A DNA stretch of 64,000 nucleotides from Palsa-1150 sp964531095 (GCA_964531095.1 CAZHED010000012.1:1-64000); one strand, 5' to 3'. Positions 7,008-15,795 are shown, numbered from the stretch's first letter. Made by a program: numbers and translations. Notes: generated from the sequence alone by a model not told the origin.

Positions 7008-8093
7008 GTGAAGACGGCTTTCCAACAGGACATCCGCTTCACCCAGTCGGCCGACGGGACGCGTTTGGCGCACGCGGTCTTCGGCGAAGGGCCTCCCCTC
7101 GTTCGGGCGGCGCACTGGCTCACCAACATCGACCTCGACTGGCAGACGCCCATGTGGCGGCCATGGTTCGACGCGCTTGGCGCTCGCTACAGCTTTCATC
7201 GTTACGACTCGCGCGGCTGCGGTCTATCGGATCGAAAGGCGACCGAAGCCACCCTCGAGGTCCTCGTTGCCGACCTCGAGGCCGTCGTCGACGCGGCGAA
7301 CCTCGATCGCTTTGCCCTGCTCGGCACCTCGCAGGGTGGGGCGGTCTCGGTCGCGTACGCAGCCCGCCACCCCGAGCGCGTCAGCCATCTCGTGCTGCTC
7401 GGCGCCTTCGCGCGCGGGCCTTTGCGTCGCAATCCGAGCTCGGACGAGCTCGAGAGCTTCTTCGCCCAGCTCAAGCTGATCGAAGTGGGCTGGGGACAGG
7501 ACAATCCCGCCTTTCGGCAGCTCTTCACCAACCAGTTCTTCCCGAATGCGACGCCCGAGCAGATTCGATCGTTCAACGACCTGCAGCGCATGTCGTGCGA
7601 AGCCCCGCAGGCGGCGCGCATCGTCCGGGCCTTCAGCGACATCGACGCCTCGAGTCACCTCGCGCAGGTGCGCTGCCCCACCCTGGTCCTACACACGCGC
7701 GGGGACATGTGCGCGCCCTTCGACGAAGGGCGCTTCCTGGCATCGTCGATCCCCGGGGCGCGCCTCGTGCCTCTCGAGACGCGCAGCCACGTACCGACGC
7801 CAGGCGAACCATCCTTCGAGCGGATGATCGAGGAAATCGATGCGCTCATCGAGCCGGACCGTGGCGGGGCCCGCGGCGGCGCCTTCCCGCAGCTCACCCG
7901 CCGCGAACGGCAGATCCTCGAGCACATCGCGCGCGGAAGCGACAACCTGCAGATCGCCGCGCATCTTGAGCTTGCCGAAAAGACCGTGCGAAACCATATC
8001 ACCGCCATCTTCGCCAAGATGGGCGTCGAGAGCCGCGCGCAAGCGATCGTCCAGGCACGCGAGGCCGGGCTCTCGGACGAGCCGCGACGCTGA
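7008..8093 (+). CDS. Alpha/beta hydrolase fused to a LuxR-type HTH domain
   Basis: The 361-residue protein has an N-terminal alpha/beta hydrolase domain with nucleophile Ser108 in GTSQGG, a probable acid at Asp233 (RGDMCAPF) and His261 (SHVPTPGEP), so the triad looks intact. A LuxR/GerE helix-turn-helix follows at about 296-352 (LTRRERQILEHIARGSDN, then TVRNHITAIFAKMGV). Proteins of this design are thought to couple binding or hydrolysis of a small molecule to transcription control. GTG 7008 is the start. It is a cytoplasmic regulator; its targets are unknown and may include the downstream pair. Confidence 0.88.
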   Translation: MKTAFQQDIRFTQSADGTRLAHAVFGEGPPLVRAAHWLTNIDLDWQTPMWRPWFDALGARYSFHRYDSRGCGLSDRKATEATLEVLVADLEAVVDAANLDRFALLGTSQGGAVSVAYAARHPERVSHLVLLGAFARGPLRRNPSSDELESFFAQLKLIEVGWGQDNPAFRQLFTNQFFPNATPEQIRSFNDLQRMSCEAPQAARIVRAFSDIDASSHLAQVRCPTLVLHTRGDMCAPFDEGRFLASSIPGARLVPLETRSHVPTPGEPSFERMIEEIDALIEPDRGGARGGAFPQLTRRERQILEHIARGSDNLQIAAHLELAEKTVRNHITAIFAKMGVESRAQAIVQAREAGLSDEPRR

Positions 8094-8247
8094 ACCGGGA
8101 CGGCGGTCCCAATTTTCGGGCATGTCCGCGGCCGATCGGCCTTTCAGTCGGGACCGTGGCCTCATGTGCCGGTCGCCGATTCGACGTACGTCTCGTCGGA
8201 GAACAGAAGTCGACACAACGTCGACCTGCAAACCCAGCGAGGCCGCC

Positions 8248-8499
8248 ATGTACATCGTCGCCATCCACAGCATCTCGAACCCCGAAAAATTCTGGAGCGC
8301 CGCGAAGACGTTGTCCATCCCGTCGCACGTGAAGCTGCTCTCCGTCTTTCCGAGCACCGACGGTGCAAAAGGCATCTGCCTCTGGCAAGGCGAGTCGCTG
8401 GCCATCGTGAAGCCGCTCGTCGACTCGCTCACGTCCGGACTGTCGGCCAACGAGTACGTGCCGATCGAGGCCAGCAACGCGGTCGGGCTGCCCAAATGA
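8248..8499 (+). CDS. Small hypothetical protein coupled to a methyltransferase
   Basis: ATG 8248 begins an 83-residue protein (MYIVAIHSISNPEKFWSAAK) of alternating beta and alpha segments, ending NAVGLPK. It resembles small ferredoxin-fold monomeric or dimeric proteins (ABM/DUF4242-like) but I cannot assign a family. The stop overlaps the methyltransferase ATG by four bases (ATGA), so the two are one translational unit. The ribosome site GCGAGG is weak. Confidence 0.75.
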   Translation: MYIVAIHSISNPEKFWSAAKTLSIPSHVKLLSVFPSTDGAKGICLWQGESLAIVKPLVDSLTSGLSANEYVPIEASNAVGLPK

Positions 8500-9302
8500 A
8501 CGTCGACCTCGGCGCCGTCAAGACTCGCCAGCAGGCTGCCTGGTCCTCAGGCGACTACGCCATCGTGGGGACCACCCTGCAAATCGTCGGTGAATCGCTC
8601 TGCGAGGCGCTCGATCTGCGCGCCGGCTCGAGCGTCCTCGATGTCGCCGCCGGAAACGGCAACGCCACTTTGGCGGCGGCACGACGCTGGTGCGACGTGA
8701 CCTCCACCGACTACGTGCCCGCGTTGCTCGAGGCGGGGCGCAAGCGAGCGGCGGCGGAGGGCCACATCGTCACCTTTCGAGAGGCGGACGCCGAGAGGCT
8801 GCCGTTCGCCGACCGCTCGTTCGATGTCGTCGTGTCGACCTTCGGCGTGATGTTCACGCCCGATCAGGATCAGGCTGCAAAGGAGCTTGCGAGGGTTTGC
8901 AAGGCGGGCGGTCGTATCGGCCTTGCCAATTGGACACCCGAGGGCTTCGTCGGGCAGCTCTTCAAGACGATCGGCCGCCACGTCCCGCCGGCGGCCGGCG
9001 TCCTTTCACCGGCGCTCTGGGGAACCCGCGCGCGACTCGACGAGCTCTTCGCCGGGACGGCGAAACCGATTCGGATGAACGAGCGCGAGTTCGCCTTTCG
9101 CTATCGCTCGCCGATGCACCTGCTCGAGGTCTTCCGGACGTACTACGGGCCGGTGAACCGGGCATTCGGAGCGCTCGACCCGGCGGGTCAGGAGGCCCTC
9201 ACGCGCGACCTCATCGCGCTCGCCGAGGCCGGCAACCGATCGCGTGACGGCTCTCTCGTCTTGCCGAGCGCCTACCTGGAGGTGGTTCTCGAGAAGGCGT
9301 GA
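8496..9302 (+). CDS. Class I SAM-dependent methyltransferase
   Basis: The 268-residue cytoplasmic enzyme has motif I VLDVAAGNGN (residues 47-56), an acidic loop after strand 2 (STDYVPALLE) and the post-motif stretch DAERLPFADRSFDVV of UbiE/Methyltransf_11 enzymes. The C-terminal half carries a substrate lid that I cannot match to a known acceptor. The start is fixed by the ATGA overlap with the small upstream gene. It ends opposite the GST-like gene, with a GC-rich hairpin between them. Confidence 0.87.
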   Translation: MNVDLGAVKTRQQAAWSSGDYAIVGTTLQIVGESLCEALDLRAGSSVLDVAAGNGNATLAAARRWCDVTSTDYVPALLEAGRKRAAAEGHIVTFREADAERLPFADRSFDVVVSTFGVMFTPDQDQAAKELARVCKAGGRIGLANWTPEGFVGQLFKTIGRHVPPAAGVLSPALWGTRARLDELFAGTAKPIRMNEREFAFRYRSPMHLLEVFRTYYGPVNRAFGALDPAGQEALTRDLIALAEAGNRSRDGSLVLPSAYLEVVLEKA

Positions 9303-9322
9303 CCCGGGATCCCGGAGCGTGT

Positions 9323-9348
9323 GCGTCGCGGCGGCAATGCCGCGACGC
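9323..9348. terminator. GC-rich hairpin between convergent genes
   Basis: GCGTCGCGGC and GCCGCGACGC form a perfect 10-bp stem with loop GGCAAT, midway between two converging genes. There is no T-tract on either side, so it is at best an atypical bidirectional terminator. Confidence 0.45.
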
Positions 9349-9422
9349 GTTCTGCTCGGACCTCGGCGAACGGCGAGGCGGGCAAATGGGACGCAAGACC
9401 GCTCAGCCCTTCGGCGGGGCGG

Positions 9423-10196
9423 TCAAAGCTCGATCGGCAGGCCGAGGTGCCGGCGATACACGAGATCTCTGTGCTCGCGCAGCGCGACAGGCACTGCGGC
9501 GGTCAACTCTGGATAGGCTGTCTCGAAGGCGTGGCGCATCGCCGGATGCATACCGGGACACTGCTCCTGCGGGAGCGGAGCGAAGGGGGCGAGAGCGGTC
9601 GCCAGATAGATATCCAAGACGCTCAGTCGATCGCCAAAGAGGTACTCCTGCCCGCGCGCCTGTTTCGATTCCACCAGTCGTCCGAATCGCTCCAGGGCGG
9701 ACATCACGCGCTCCTTCGTTGCGGCAGCCCGCTCCGGCGCGTAGCCATACTTCGGCGCGAGATAGCTTGCCGTGCGCAATGGGAAGCCCTCGCGGCCCTG
9801 GCTTGTCAAGCCACGGTGAATCACAAGCAGCCGCCCATTCCAAACGAGCCCGCCCTCGCCCAGCAACTCGTGCGCGAGACCGAACGTCCGGGTCCGCTCG
9901 TCGGCATCAATGGGAACGAGGCTCGTGCGGCCGCCGAGCCGCTCCGCCGCCTCGATGATCTCGCTCCAATGCGCCCGAGGCGGCTCTGCATCAATAAAGA
10001 GTACTGGTGCGTTGGGGAAGCCAGTCCATTGCTTGACCGCCGCGTCGCTGGGCAGGAAGCGCACGAGCACGCCGTCGATTCCCTTTGCGACGAAGATGCC
10101 CTTCGCGGCTTCCGACCAAGGGCTGGGAGTTGCACCTACGACGACGAGGCGCACGCCGGGCGCAGATCGCGCCTGCTCGAGGTCCACGAATTTCAT
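9423..10196 (-). CDS. Glutathione S-transferase-like protein
   Basis: The 257-residue protein starts with a thioredoxin-like strand-helix (RLVVVGATPSPWSEAAKGIF) and ends in an all-helical domain with GDRLSVLDIYLATAL, the N-capping/hydrophobic staple region of GSTs. The first domain lacks a CxxC or classical Ser/Tyr motif; Ser25 or Thr23 would be the candidate active-site residue. The substrate is unknown. ATG 10196 is the only sensible start. It lies 37 bp downstream of the SDR gene on the same strand, so the two are probably co-transcribed. Confidence 0.78.
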   Translation of the reverse strand: MKFVDLEQARSAPGVRLVVVGATPSPWSEAAKGIFVAKGIDGVLVRFLPSDAAVKQWTGFPNAPVLFIDAEPPRAHWSEIIEAAERLGGRTSLVPIDADERTRTFGLAHELLGEGGLVWNGRLLVIHRGLTSQGREGFPLRTASYLAPKYGYAPERAAATKERVMSALERFGRLVESKQARGQEYLFGDRLSVLDIYLATALAPFAPLPQEQCPGMHPAMRHAFETAYPELTAAVPVALREHRDLVYRRHLGLPIEL

Positions 10197-10233
10197 GGTC
10201 CACAAGGTAGCCTTTGCGGCGCCGCTGCGGGCG

Positions 10234-10983
10234 TCACCAAGCGATCGGCCGCTCGTCGCGGAAGAATCCGCCGGTCGGCCCGCCCTCCGGCAGCAGCGCG
10301 AGCCACACCGGGGTGCGCGCGCCTTGCTGGGGTGTCCGAGGCGCGGCAGGGCCACCCATGCGCGTTCGAACCCAGCCCGGACAGGCGGCGTTGACGAGAA
10401 TGCGACGCGGATCGTTCGCGAGCTCGCGGGCCATGACCCGCACGAGGGCGTTCATCCCCACCTTCGAAACGCTATACGCGTTCGACGGCCAGCCGCGAGC
10501 CGGGTGCGTACCCGACGCAACGTCCGAGACGAACGAGTGCATCAACGCGACAAGCGACGAACGCGTCATCGCCGGGTCCTCGAATTGCTCGCGGACGGCA
10601 CCATGCACGTGCGATAGCTCGCCCATCCCGCTCGACACCATGACGATGCGCCCGCCGGACCGCATCGCCGGAAGGAGCGCGTCCGTGACGTGCATCGCCC
10701 CGAAGAAGTTCGCCTCCAGTGTCTGGCGTGCCACTTCCGCGTCGAACCCATCGAGCGAGGTGCCGGCGTTGTTCACGAGAACGTCCACGCCTCCCTCCAC
10801 GGACAGGCGTGCTGCGAGCGCGTCAATTTGATCGCGTCGCGTAACGTCGAGCGTAGCGAACCCTTCCCGCGGTTCGCGACTCGTGCCGATGACGCGCACG
10901 CCGCGCTCGCGGAGCTGACGCGCAATCTCGGCTCCGATGCCCCGATTCGCTCCGGTTACGACCGCCACACGTTCTTGGGTCAC
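10234..10983 (-). CDS. Short-chain dehydrogenase/reductase (carbonyl reductase type)
   Basis: The 249-residue enzyme has the NAD(P) motif TGANRGIG at 10-17, NNAG at 71-74, a catalytic Ser at about 117-118 and YSVSK with Tyr170 and Lys174. The pattern (long insert before YxxxK, Arg14 in TGANRG) resembles carbonyl reductase SDR21C enzymes, which prefer NADPH. It reduces an unknown carbonyl substrate in the cytoplasm. The start is GTG 10983. Confidence 0.88.
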   Translation of the reverse strand: MTQERVAVVTGANRGIGAEIARQLRERGVRVIGTSREPREGFATLDVTRRDQIDALAARLSVEGGVDVLVNNAGTSLDGFDAEVARQTLEANFFGAMHVTDALLPAMRSGGRIVMVSSGMGELSHVHGAVREQFEDPAMTRSSLVALMHSFVSDVASGTHPARGWPSNAYSVSKVGMNALVRVMARELANDPRRILVNAACPGWVRTRMGGPAAPRTPQQGARTPVWLALLPEGGPTGGFFRDERPIAW

Positions 10984-11182
10984 GGGGGTAATTTACGGAC
11001 GCTCCCGCCCGAGTCGCAAGGATCAAACGTCCGCCCCTCACGTCGAATCGGTCACGAGTGACTTAGGACGTGGAAGGTCACCCACCCGGGTCCAGCTCTA
11101 CAAATTTTCGGAAACCACCTCGCCCTCCAGGCGCGCCCGGTCCTCATTCGATCGCGGTTCATCATCGCCGGCGCAGAACAGC

Positions 11183-11713
11183 TCAGACCCCGGCGCGCAG
11201 CAAAGACGCCTCGGACGCCGGGGCTGCCTTTGTTCTTGTGTCGGGCAATCGCCGGCTCTCCGGACGCAGCGCCCAGGACGCGGCGAGGATGCCGATGAGG
11301 ACGATGGGTGCCATCACATGGAACGCCCCCCCCGCGTTGGCCGCGGACGCGACGGCGGCGCCGGAGAGGTCGATGAAAATGCCGGCGTAGGCCCACTCCT
11401 TCGCGAGCCTCAGGTTCGGTGCAAGCAGTGTCAGCGCTCCGAGCACCTTCCAAACGCCGAGCAAGACGATGAAGTGCACCGGGTAGCCGAGGGCGGTCAT
11501 TCCCTCGACAGTCTGCGGTACGCGTAGAAGCTGCGCCGCGCCGCCTGATCCGATGCACAGCGCGATGAGAACGGTGCAAAGCCAGTACGCAATCATCTTC
11601 CCTTTCATCTCGGACGCTCCTTTCCGAATTGGATCCACTTTCATCCGGTCGCTGCAGAGCCGCAGCGCCTTCGCCTGATCGTCCACGTGGATCGGCATGG
11701 TCTGAATCTTCAT
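11183..11713 (-). CDS. DoxX-family membrane protein with a vestigial glyoxalase-type N-terminus
   Basis: From ATG 11608 (preceded by GGAAAGGAG) the frame encodes a 141-residue four-helix DoxX-like membrane protein (MKGKMIAYWLCTVLIALCIG through the FHVMAPIVLIGILAASWAL helix). The frame continues upstream without a stop to ATG 11713, which has its own strong GGGAGGA site. The extra 35 residues begin MKIQTMPIHVDDQAKALR, the signature start of small VOC/glyoxalase-like proteins. A VOC gene has apparently lost all but its first 20 codons and been joined in frame to doxX. An ECF41-type promoter motif lies 20 bp upstream, divergent from the sigma gene. Confidence 0.8.
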   Translation of the reverse strand: MKIQTMPIHVDDQAKALRLCSDRMKVDPIRKGASEMKGKMIAYWLCTVLIALCIGSGGAAQLLRVPQTVEGMTALGYPVHFIVLLGVWKVLGALTLLAPNLRLAKEWAYAGIFIDLSGAAVASAANAGGAFHVMAPIVLIGILAASWALRPESRRLPDTRTKAAPASEASLLRAGV

Positions 11714-11732
11714 TTGCGTCCTCCCGGGAGTT

Positions 11733-11759
11733 GACGTTTCAACGAATGGGAACGTGACC
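11733..11759 (-). promoter_or_regulatory. ECF41-type promoter motif for the VOC/DoxX gene
   Basis: On the minus strand GGTCACG is followed after exactly 16 bases by CGTC, close to the TGTCAC...CGTC form I recall for ECF41 sigma factors. It ends 20 bp before ATG 11713. It mirrors the motif in front of the sigma gene with the same spacing. Confidence 0.55.
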
Positions 11760-11766
11760 ACGGTCG

Positions 11767-11793
11767 TGTCACGATGCGTGCCCCTGGTCCGTC
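11767..11793 (+). promoter_or_regulatory. ECF41-type autoregulatory promoter motif
   Basis: TGTCACG at 11767-11773, a 16-base spacer and CGTC at 11790-11793 lie 30 bp upstream of the sigma factor GTG. The -35 motif matches the recalled ECF41 consensus in six of seven bases. It predicts that the sigma factor transcribes its own gene. Confidence 0.6.
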
Positions 11794-11822
11794 ATCCCCG
11801 TGACGAACGAGAGGAGCTGAAT

Positions 11823-12716
11823 GTGACAGACGATTCCCTGAGCGCGCGATTCGAGGAGAACCGGCCGCGTCTGCGTGCGGTCGCGTACCGCCTGCTGGGC
11901 TCGAGGAGCGACGCCGAAGACGCCGAGCAAGAGACCTGGCTGCGGGTCACGCGGGCCGACACCGGGGCAGTGGACAACTTCGGCGGCTGGCTCACCACGG
12001 TGATCACGCGCGTGTGCCTCGACATGCTCCGGGCGCGGAAGACGCGCGAGAACGCGGCGCCCGCGCTCGTCGCCGAGGGCGCGGCGGCGGCATCCGAGCC
12101 GACCGACCCGGAGCGCGAGGTACTGCTCGCCGACGCGGTGGGCTCCGCCATGATGGTCGTGCTCGACATGCTGAGCCCTCCCGAACGCGTCGCCTTCGTG
12201 CTGCACGATCTGTTTGCGCTCTCGTTCGAGGACATCGGCGCCATCGTGGGGCGGTCGGCCGACGCGACGCGACAACTCGCGAGCCGCGCGCGAAGGCGCG
12301 TGCAGGGGGCTGGAGAGAGGGAGGAAGAGCTCCCGTCCCAACGCGAAGTCGCCGAGGCCTTCATGGCCGCTTCGCGCGAAGGCAATCTCGAGGCGGTCCT
12401 CGCCGTGCTCGATCCCGAAGTCATCCTGCGCGTCGACCCCGCCGCCGTGAAAGCCGCGGCTGCGAACGCAGCGAAGGGCGCGCCTCGCCTCGTCCCCGAA
12501 GTGCGGGGCGCCGCCGACGTCGCCCGCGTCTTTCTCGGCAGCGCTCAGGTCGCGCGGTCCGCGCTCGTCGACGGCACGCCTGGCGCCGCGTGGGCGCCCG
12601 GTGGCCGCCCACGAGCCGTCTGGGCCTTCAAGGTTGAGCAAGGCCGGATCGTCGAAGTGGAGTTCATGGTCGACCCGAAGACGATCGCGCGGCTCGAAGT
12701 GTTGCTTGTCGATTGA
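11823..12716 (+). CDS. ECF sigma factor, SigJ/ECF41 type with SnoaL-like C-terminal domain
   Basis: The protein is 297 residues from GTG 11823, which has GAGAGGAG at good spacing; frames opening further upstream lack this. Sigma region 2 (RLRAVAYRLLGSRSDAEDAE) and region 4 (ERVAFVLHDLFALSFEDI, then ATRQLASRARRRV) are followed by an extension of about 120 residues resembling a SnoaL/NTF2 fold and ending MVDPKTIARLEVL. In ECF41 factors this domain modulates sigma activity in place of a separate anti-sigma factor, and none is seen here. The typical DGGGK motif is not evident. The neighbour is a DoxX gene with a matching promoter motif. Confidence 0.9.
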   Translation: MTDDSLSARFEENRPRLRAVAYRLLGSRSDAEDAEQETWLRVTRADTGAVDNFGGWLTTVITRVCLDMLRARKTRENAAPALVAEGAAAASEPTDPEREVLLADAVGSAMMVVLDMLSPPERVAFVLHDLFALSFEDIGAIVGRSADATRQLASRARRRVQGAGEREEELPSQREVAEAFMAASREGNLEAVLAVLDPEVILRVDPAAVKAAAANAAKGAPRLVPEVRGAADVARVFLGSAQVARSALVDGTPGAAWAPGGRPRAVWAFKVEQGRIVEVEFMVDPKTIARLEVLLVD

Positions 12717-12736
12717 CCGCAGCGCGAGCGCAGCGC

Positions 12737-13681
12737 TCACGGAAGAAGCGATGATCGAACGAGGGTCTCGATTCGCGCTCTTACCGCGATGCGACCTCCC
12801 TCGCGCTCGAGCCCTTCTTCGCCGATCCGCCGAACGTGCTCGCGAAGCCCCCATTCGATCTGGCCTTGGATGCGGCGTTCGACGAGGGCGCCGGAGTCAT
12901 TCTGCGCTCGACGGTGGCGCTCGATCGCGCCGAGGACGTCGTCGATGCCCTCGGCTTGTGCGGCGCTGGCGAGTACGACCTCCGGGTGGGGGCACGACGT
13001 CCTCGAGATGCCCGCGCGCAGCACGGCGAGCAGCTCCGCTTGCGCTTGGGCGGCTGCCTCGCCGACGTCGCTCTTGTTCACCACGACGAGGTCGGGGATC
13101 TCCACGATCCCAGCCTTCAAGAACTGCAACGCATCGCCCGAGCTCGGCTGTACGACGAGGACCACCGTGTCCACGACGTACTCGACGTCCGTCTCGCTTT
13201 GGCCGACTCCCACCGTCTCGACGATGACCCGGTCGAAGGCCGCGGCCAGGACCATCACGGCGGCCGGCGCCGCACGGGCGAGACCACCGAGCGCGCCGGC
13301 GGTCGCCAGCGAGCGAATGAACCGGCCCTGGTCATTCATTGGCGTGTCGATGCGCGCACGGTCGCCCAGCAGGGCGCCGCCGGACCGCTTGCTCGTCGGA
13401 TCGACGGCGAGCACTCCGACGGTGGTTCCGCCCCACCGCAGCGCGCTCGCGAGAGCGCTCGCAAGGGTGCTCTTTCCGACCCCTGGGGCGCCGGTAAGCC
13501 CGACGCGGTGCCCCCCCGCGCGCCCGCTCCCGAGGGCGCGCAGCAAGGCAGCAATGACGGGTCGGGAATCGGGGCGACGATCTTCGACGAGATTCAAGGC
13601 GCGCGCGACGGCGCCCCGGTCACCCGCCTTTACCCCTAAAACGATCGAGTCGACGACAGCGTCGACCTCATTCAAGCTCAT
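12737..13681 (-). CDS. meaB: MeaB, G-protein chaperone of B12-dependent acyl-CoA mutase
   Basis: The 314-residue MeaB/ArgK-family GTPase has Walker A GAPGVGKS at 64-71, DPTSKRSGGALLGDR in the switch region, ETVGVGQSE and the guanine-specificity motif NKSD. MeaB protects and reactivates methylmalonyl- and ethylmalonyl-CoA mutases and gates loading of adenosylcobalamin. The ATG lies 14 bases inside the 3' end of the mutase gene, so it is co-translated with its client. The length is usual for the family. Confidence 0.95.
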   Translation of the reverse strand: MSLNEVDAVVDSIVLGVKAGDRGAVARALNLVEDRRPDSRPVIAALLRALGSGRAGGHRVGLTGAPGVGKSTLASALASALRWGGTTVGVLAVDPTSKRSGGALLGDRARIDTPMNDQGRFIRSLATAGALGGLARAAPAAVMVLAAAFDRVIVETVGVGQSETDVEYVVDTVVLVVQPSSGDALQFLKAGIVEIPDLVVVNKSDVGEAAAQAQAELLAVLRAGISRTSCPHPEVVLASAAQAEGIDDVLGAIERHRRAQNDSGALVERRIQGQIEWGLREHVRRIGEEGLEREGGRIAVRARIETLVRSSLLP

Positions 13682-15668
13682 TGGCGCGCCACACGAGCTC
13701 TGCGAGGTCGTTCATGATCGACGCGAGAACGAAGTCCTTGGGCGTGTACACGCGGGAAATGCCACGAGCTTCGAGCGCGCGGGCATCCGCCTCGGGAATG
13801 ATACCGCCCACGACGACAGGCACCTTGCCGAGGCCTGCCACGCGGAGGGCGTCCAGCACTTCCGGAACGAGTTCGTTGTGAGAGCCCGACAAGACGCTCA
13901 GCCCCACCAAGTGCACACCCTCTTCCACGGCGGTCCGTACGAGCTGTGCGGCGGTGGCTCGGATCCCCTGGTAGACGACGTCGAACCCGGCGTCGCGCGC
14001 CCGCAGGGCGATTTGCTCGGCGCCGCTGGAATGCCCGTCGAGGCCCGGCTTGCCGATGAGGATCTTGGCATTGCGGCCGAGGCGTTCGCCGAGCGCGCGT
14101 ACCTTGGCGCGCACCGCATCCATGGCCTCTTCCCGCACGCTCGACCCGCCATTGGACACCCCGGTCGGGGCGCGGAACTCGCCGAATACCTCGCGGAGCG
14201 CAGCGCCCCATTCGCCGGTCGTGACACCGCTTTTCGCCGCGACGATGGAGAGCGGCATTACGTTCTCGCCGCGCGCTACACCGAGGCGCAACGCATCGAG
14301 GGCGGCGCGGGCGGCGCCCGAGTCTCTCGCGGCACGCCACGCGCGAACGGACGCGACCTGAGCGGCCTCCGCCGCCGGATCGAGGCTGAGAATGGCCACT
14401 CCGGCGCCGTCGGTCGATCGGAAGAGCGGCGAAGGTGCGCTCTCGGTGTGGCAATTGACGCCCACCACCGGAAGTGCGCCTTGCTCGATTCGCAGGACTC
14501 GGAGTGCGTTCGAAGCCACCAGCCGCTCCTTGATGTACCCGCTCGTGAGGCACGCGACGGCACCTCCGCGGCGCTGCACCTCCTCGACTTCGCACCACGC
14601 CCCCTGCGCGATCGCTCGCGTCCGCTCGTCGATTACGCGCGAGCCTTCGAATATGTCCGAGTATTCGAGCAGGTCCGTCTCGTACGCGAGAACTTGCTGG
14701 CAACGGAGCGACCATTGCTGGTCCCATGGTCGCGGGAGACCCATCGCCTCGTTCCACGCCGGAAGCTGCACGGCGCGCGCGCGGACGTCCTTGCTGAGCG
14801 TGGCACCCAGCATCGCGAGAAGGATGCGGTACACGTTGTTCTCGGGCTGCGCCTCGGTCAACCCGAGCGAGTTGACCTGCACGCCGTATCGAAAGACGAG
14901 CGCGCCTTTGTCGGTGACTCCATAGCGCTCTCGCCCCAAGCGCTCCCAGAGGAGCGAGAGAGCACGCAGTTTGCAGGCCTCCTCGATGAAGCGAAGGCCC
15001 GCGTTGACGAAGAAGGAAAGGCGAGCGAAGACGCCCGTCATCTCGCCCGCGCCGAGGTTGCCGGTGTCCCGGACCGTGTCGAGCACGGCTATCGCGGTAC
15101 CGAGGGTGTACGCGATCTCCTGAGCCGGCGTCGCGCCCGCCTCCTGCAGGTGGTAGCTACAGAGGTTCATCGGGTTCCACGAGGGAACGTTGCGGATCGC
15201 GTACACGATGGTGTCCGTCGTCAGCCTCAGGCTCTCCGCCGGCGGGAAGATGTACGTCCCGCGTGACAGGTATTCCTTCACGATGTCGTTTTGCGTCGTC
15301 CCGTGCAGGGCCGCCGCATCGATGCCGCGCTCTTCAGCGAGCGCGAGATAGAGGGCCAGAAGCCATGGGGCCGTGGCGTTGATCGTCATCGACGTGTTCA
15401 TCGTCTCGAGCGGGATCCCTCCCATCAACGTGCGCATGTCCCCCAGGTGGCTCACCGGGACGCCGACCTTGCCCACCTCGCCTCGAGCGAGAGGATGGTC
15501 CGAGTCGTATCCGAGCTGTGTCGGGAGGTCGAACGCGATGCTCAGCCCGGTCTGGCCCTTTGCAATGTTCGATTGAAACAGAGCGTTGGACGCGCTCGCG
15601 CTGGAGTGACCGGAATAGGTTCTCATGATCCAAGGCCGCGCGTGCCGGGGCTCGGTCCCTTCTGTCAT
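13668..15668 (-). CDS. ecm: Ethylmalonyl-CoA mutase (MeaA type)
   Basis: The 666-residue single-chain B12 mutase has a catalytic barrel (MRTYSGHSSASASNALFQSN, AFDLPTQLGYDSDHPLARGE, NTSMTINATAPWLLALY) and a C-terminal cobalamin domain with KPGLDGH (His546 as lower ligand) and GGIIPEAD. The sequence follows Ecm/MeaA rather than methylmalonyl-CoA mutase: it is shorter, lacks the MCM N-terminal extension, and has ARGEVGKVGVPVSHLGDM. It converts ethylmalonyl-CoA to methylsuccinyl-CoA. It is divergent from ccr by 127 bp and followed by meaB. The alternative, a methylmalonyl- or isobutyryl-type mutase, is unlikely beside mcd and mch. Confidence 0.92.
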   Translation of the reverse strand: MTEGTEPRHARPWIMRTYSGHSSASASNALFQSNIAKGQTGLSIAFDLPTQLGYDSDHPLARGEVGKVGVPVSHLGDMRTLMGGIPLETMNTSMTINATAPWLLALYLALAEERGIDAAALHGTTQNDIVKEYLSRGTYIFPPAESLRLTTDTIVYAIRNVPSWNPMNLCSYHLQEAGATPAQEIAYTLGTAIAVLDTVRDTGNLGAGEMTGVFARLSFFVNAGLRFIEEACKLRALSLLWERLGRERYGVTDKGALVFRYGVQVNSLGLTEAQPENNVYRILLAMLGATLSKDVRARAVQLPAWNEAMGLPRPWDQQWSLRCQQVLAYETDLLEYSDIFEGSRVIDERTRAIAQGAWCEVEEVQRRGGAVACLTSGYIKERLVASNALRVLRIEQGALPVVGVNCHTESAPSPLFRSTDGAGVAILSLDPAAEAAQVASVRAWRAARDSGAARAALDALRLGVARGENVMPLSIVAAKSGVTTGEWGAALREVFGEFRAPTGVSNGGSSVREEAMDAVRAKVRALGERLGRNAKILIGKPGLDGHSSGAEQIALRARDAGFDVVYQGIRATAAQLVRTAVEEGVHLVGLSVLSGSHNELVPEVLDALRVAGLGKVPVVVGGIIPEADARALEARGISRVYTPKDFVLASIMNDLAELVWRANELE

Positions 15669-15795
15669 TGTCGTGCCTCGATTCGTGCGTCAGCAATCTG
15701 CGTTCCCAGCGAGAGCTGCGAAGGCCGCGCTCGCAGAGGCGCGCGAAATGCACGACGGCGGCGGCGCGACCCTCGAACAAACGGCGGAGGCAGTT

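Noticed and set aside
12789..15266. Plus-strand open frame of 825 codons
   Set aside because: It is antisense to meaB and ecm, both strongly supported by motifs; composition is typical of a GC-rich shadow.
15669..15795. Possible cobalamin riboswitch in front of the B12 mutase gene
   Set aside because: The 127-bp divergent gap is too short and lacks a recognisable B12 box.
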